A stretch of 7,848 nt of DNA from NCBI GenBank assembly GCA_900551655.1, contig URWM01000066.1, positions 1-7,848 on the forward strand, in the 5' to 3' direction. The stretch's first letter is position 1. Each line of letters starts with the position of its first letter. Below, one piece after another: positions 6,158 through 7,848 of this stretch. Position numbers and translations under genes: made by a program. The notes below the pieces were generated by a model. That model did no database searches. It saw only the letters and a program-made list of their open reading frames with translations, and was not told the origin of the DNA. This DNA is from an uncultured Collinsella sp. GTDB lineage: Bacteria; Actinomycetota; Coriobacteriia; Coriobacteriales; Coriobacteriaceae.

Positions 6158-6255
6158 AAGCCCGCCAGAGCGGCAATCTGACGCTCAATCGTCGGGCATG
6201 GCCAAAAGGCCCATGCCCTCCTCTTTCACGTCACCTTGCTCGCTCTGGCGGGCTT
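6158..6255. repeat. Long nested inverted repeat (about 98 nt), unknown element
   Basis: The outer arms AAGCCCGCCAGAGCG (6158-6172) and CGCTCTGGCGGGCTT (6241-6255) are exact complements. The helix continues with GCAA (6173-6176) to TTGC (6236-6239) past one bulged T, then TGACG (6179-6183) to CGTCA (6229-6233). The apex is GGGCATGGCC (6194-6203) against GGCCCATGCCC (6208-6218) with an AAAA loop and one bulge. The whole segment folds as one long imperfect hairpin. There is no coding sense in it. It could be a non-autonomous mobile or REP-like element, or a small RNA; I cannot tell which. Confidence 0.55.
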
Positions 6256-6332
6256 TCGCTGACTTATGCTCCACCTGTGTCGTTTCCATTATTGATACAA
6301 AGGCCAGGTTTGTTTGAACCAAAAAGGGGAAG

Positions 6333-6392
6333 TGCGGTGGAATAGTTCCTGTTTGGCCGTCTTGAGGGGTTAAACGGGACTATTCCACCGCA
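6333..6392. repeat. Inverted repeat with 14-bp perfect arms
   Basis: TGCGGTGGAATAGT (6333-6346) pairs exactly with ACTATTCCACCGCA (6379-6392). After one bulged T the helix continues with CCTGTTT (6348-6354) against AAACGGG (6372-6378), one pair being G-U. The loop is 6355-6371. No T tract follows, so it is not a standard + strand terminator. It may be a dispersed intergenic repeat of this genome or an RNA structure. Together with the hairpins before it, it fills the gene-free stretch 5976-6430. Confidence 0.55.
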
Positions 6393-6434
6393 GCTTATCG
6401 ATGGCGTGTTTGGTTGGTGCCTGTTGATGGCCTG

Positions 6435-6464
6435 GGCTTCGGGGAGGGCCTGCTCCGTTATAAT
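6435..6464 (+). promoter_or_regulatory. Probable promoter of the DUF1846 gene
   Basis: A perfect -10 hexamer TATAAT lies at 6459-6464, 40 bases before the start codon. The expected -35 position holds GGCTTC or CTTCGG (6435-6443), a poor match to TTGACA, so the promoter may be weak or activator-dependent. Transcription would start near 6471. Confidence 0.55.
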
Positions 6465-6503
6465 CGCCTAGAACACTAAATGGAAACGGGACGGGAGCCA
6501 TAT

Positions 6504-7848
6504 ATGCGCCAGGGTTTCGACAACGCGAAGTATATCGAGCTGCAGGCCGCTCATATTAAAGAGCGTATCTCGCAGTTTGGCGGCAAGCTGTATTTGGAGT
6601 TTGGCGGCAAGCTGTTTGACGATTATCATGCGAGCCGCGTGCTGCCGGGTTTTGAACCGGACAGCAAGTTCCGCATGCTCAAGAGCATCGCCGACGATGT
6701 CGAGGTTATCATCGCGATCAACGCGAACCACATCGAGAAAAACAAGGCTCGTGGTGACCTGGGCATTACCTATGACGAGGATGTGCTGCGCCTGGTTGAC
6801 CTGTTCCGCGGCAACGGCTTTGCCGTCGCGGCTGTGGTCATCACCCAGTACGCTGGCCAGCCTGCTGCTGATGTGTTCCGCAACCGCCTGAACGCGCTCG
6901 GTATTCCCGCCAAGCTGCACTATCCCATCGAGGGGTATCCGCACGATGTCGATCTGATCGTGTCCGACGATGGCTACGGCAAGAACGAGTTTGTCGAGAC
7001 CACCCGACCGCTCGTCGTGGTCACTGCCCCCGGTCCTGGCTCGGGCAAGCTTGCCACCTGCCTGTCTCAGCTCTATCACGAGCACAAGCACGGCACCGCC
7101 GCCGGCTATGCCAAGTTCGAGACTTTCCCGGTCTGGAATCTGCCCCTCACGCATCCGGTCAACATCGCCTATGAGGCCGCCACGGCCGACCTTGACGATG
7201 CCAATATCATCGACCCGTTCCACCTAGACGCTTACGGTGAAACAACGGTCAACTATAACCGTGATGTGGAGATTTTCCCGGTTCTCCAGGCAATGTTCGA
7301 AAAGATCATGGGCGAGTGCCCTTACAAATCACCTACTGACATGGGTGTAAATATGGCCGGAAACTGTATCGTAGATGATGAAGCCTGCTGTGAAGCATCA
7401 CGCCAGGAGATTATCCGCCGCTACTATAAGAGCTGTGCAGCGCTTCTCACCGGTACAGGTACAGAAGAAGAAATCCGTAAGATCGAACTGCTTCTGAAAC
7501 AGGCTCATGCCTCTCTGGAAGACCGTAAAGTTGTTCCGGCAAGCCTTCAGAAAGAAAAAGAAACCGAAGGTCCTGCTGCCGCTCTGGAGCTGACTGACGG
7601 ACGTATGATCTTCGGCAAAACTTCTGAACTGCTCGGTGCCTCCTCTGCCCTTCTTCTGAATGCATTGAAAGAGCTGGCTGGTATTCCTCATGAGAACCAT
7701 GTAATCTCACCAGAAGCAATACGACCGATTCAGGAATTAAAGACGCAGTATCTCGGAAGCAAAAACCCACGTCTTCATACTGACGAGACACTGATCGCAC
7801 TTTCCGTCAGCGCAGCAAATAATCCAGAAGCACGCAAGGCACTGGAAC
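6504..7848 (+). CDS. DUF1846 / UPF0371 family protein, 3' end missing; mosaic codon usage
   Basis: An open frame of 448 codons running off the window end; family members are about 500 residues, so about 50 are missing. Recognisable family landmarks are the [12 protein letters not shown]-terminus, [40 protein letters not shown] (a glycine-rich Gly-x-Gly-Ser-Gly-Lys stretch near 177-182), [35 protein letters not shown] and [12 protein letters not shown]. The biochemical role of the family is not established. GGGAG at 6493-6497 sits six bases before ATG 6504. An in-frame ATG at 6480 lacks a ribosome site and lies only about 10 bases after the likely transcription start. Codon usage changes abruptly around codons 241-247: before it Glu is GAG 12 / GAA 1 and Lys AAG 11 / AAA 2; after it Glu is GAG 7 / GAA 17 and Lys AAG 5 / AAA 8, with many ACA, GCA, TCA and GTA codons absent earlier. 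The frame and protein family stay intact across the change. Confidence 0.9.
   Translation, partial: MRQGFDNAKYIELQAAHIKERISQFGGKLYLEFGGKLFDDYHASRVLPGFEPDSKFRMLKSIADDVEVIIAINANHIEKNKARGDLGITYDEDVLRLVDLFRGNGFAVAAVVITQYAGQPAADVFRNRLNALGIPAKLHYPIEGYPHDVDLIVSDDGYGKNEFVETTRPLVVVTAPGPGSGKLATCLSQLYHEHKHGTAAGYAKFETFPVWNLPLTHPVNIAYEAATADLDDANIIDPFHLDAYGETTVNYNRDVEIFPVLQAMFEKIMGECPYKSPTDMGVNMAGNCIVDDEACCEASRQEIIRRYYKSCAALLTGTGTEEEIRKIELLLKQAHASLEDRKVVPASLQKEKETEGPAAALELTDGRMIFGKTSELLGASSALLLNALKELAGIPHENHVISPEAIRPIQELKTQYLGSKNPRLHTDETLIALSVSAANNPEARKALE
7215..7250 (+). other. Junction of two sequence types inside the DUF1846 gene
   Basis: Up to about codon 240 (HIS codon CAC at 7221) the codons are of the GC-rich type used by all earlier genes. 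From CTA at 7224 and clearly from GAA-ACA at 7239-7244 they are of a lower-GC, Lachnospiraceae-like type. The change falls in a segment where the family protein is highly conserved, which favours homologous recombination in nature or mis-joining of two organisms' reads in assembly. Confidence 0.75.

Noticed and set aside
6093..6345. Two overlapping 74-76 codon open frames in the carrier-DUF1846 spacer
   Set aside because: They run through the terminator and the long hairpins, have no ribosome site, and give Ser/Pro/Arg-rich nonsense.
6333..6395. T-box-like look of GCGGTGGAA near a hairpin
   Set aside because: The T-box sequence order (GGGTGGNACCGCG) is absent, there is no terminator after it, and the downstream gene is not an amino-acid or tRNA-charging gene.
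6576..6615. 16-base direct repeat (TTTGGCGGCAAGCTGT) at 24-base spacing
   Set aside because: It encodes the repeated FGGKL of a conserved DUF1846 motif, so it reflects protein sequence and not a DNA element.
6468..7223. 251-residue minus-strand open frame opposite the DUF1846 gene
   Set aside because: The + strand frame carries clear family motifs throughout; the minus frame is a shadow.
1..7848. CRISPR arrays, tRNA or rRNA genes, transposases
   Set aside because: I saw no regularly spaced repeats, no cloverleaf or rRNA-like sequence, and no transposase motifs on either strand.

Overview
The window looks like chromosomal DNA from a GC-rich gut anaerobe of the Coriobacteriia, most likely Collinsella or a close relative. 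This is inferred from strong G/C preference at third codon positions, an arginine deiminase (ADI) cluster with a YfcC-type carrier, and the style of the spacers; no database was searched. Two places suggest that the sequence is not one simple continuous locus.

Layout. Bases 1-48 are the last 15 codons and stop of an arginine deiminase gene whose body lies outside the window. After hairpins and a terminator comes a PLP-dependent class I/II aminotransferase (311-1435) with its own terminator. A 480-base AT-rich regulatory spacer follows, with several inverted and direct repeats and possible ArgR half-sites. Then come a complete arginine deiminase gene arcA (2007-3248), a catabolic-type ornithine carbamoyltransferase arcB (3354-4349), a terminator-like hairpin, and a YfcC-family membrane carrier (4497-5975), probably the arginine/ornithine exchanger. 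A 528-base non-coding stretch (5976-6503) holds at least five strong stem-loops, and a perfect TATAAT leads into a DUF1846/UPF0371 gene (6504 to the window end, open at its 3' end).

How the genes work together. ArcA turns arginine into citrulline and ammonia. ArcB phosphorolyses citrulline to ornithine and carbamoyl phosphate. The carrier probably exchanges arginine for ornithine. Carbamate kinase (ArcC), which would make the ATP, is not in the window. The aminotransferase sits between two arcA 3' ends and may act on an arginine-related amino acid, but its substrate cannot be read from sequence.

Main oddities. (1) The first 55 bases exactly repeat 3201-3255, implying a second arcA upstream or an assembly-graph junction. 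(2) The DUF1846 gene changes codon usage abruptly near 7224-7240 while staying in frame, so it is either a recombinant gene or a chimeric assembly of a coriobacterial 5' half and a Lachnospiraceae-like 3' half. (3) arcA has only 8 of 413 codons ending in A or T, far more extreme than its neighbours. (4) The spacer after the carrier gene is unusually rich in long hairpins. I see no convincing new biological system; the structured spacer and the repeated arcA arrangement are the best leads.
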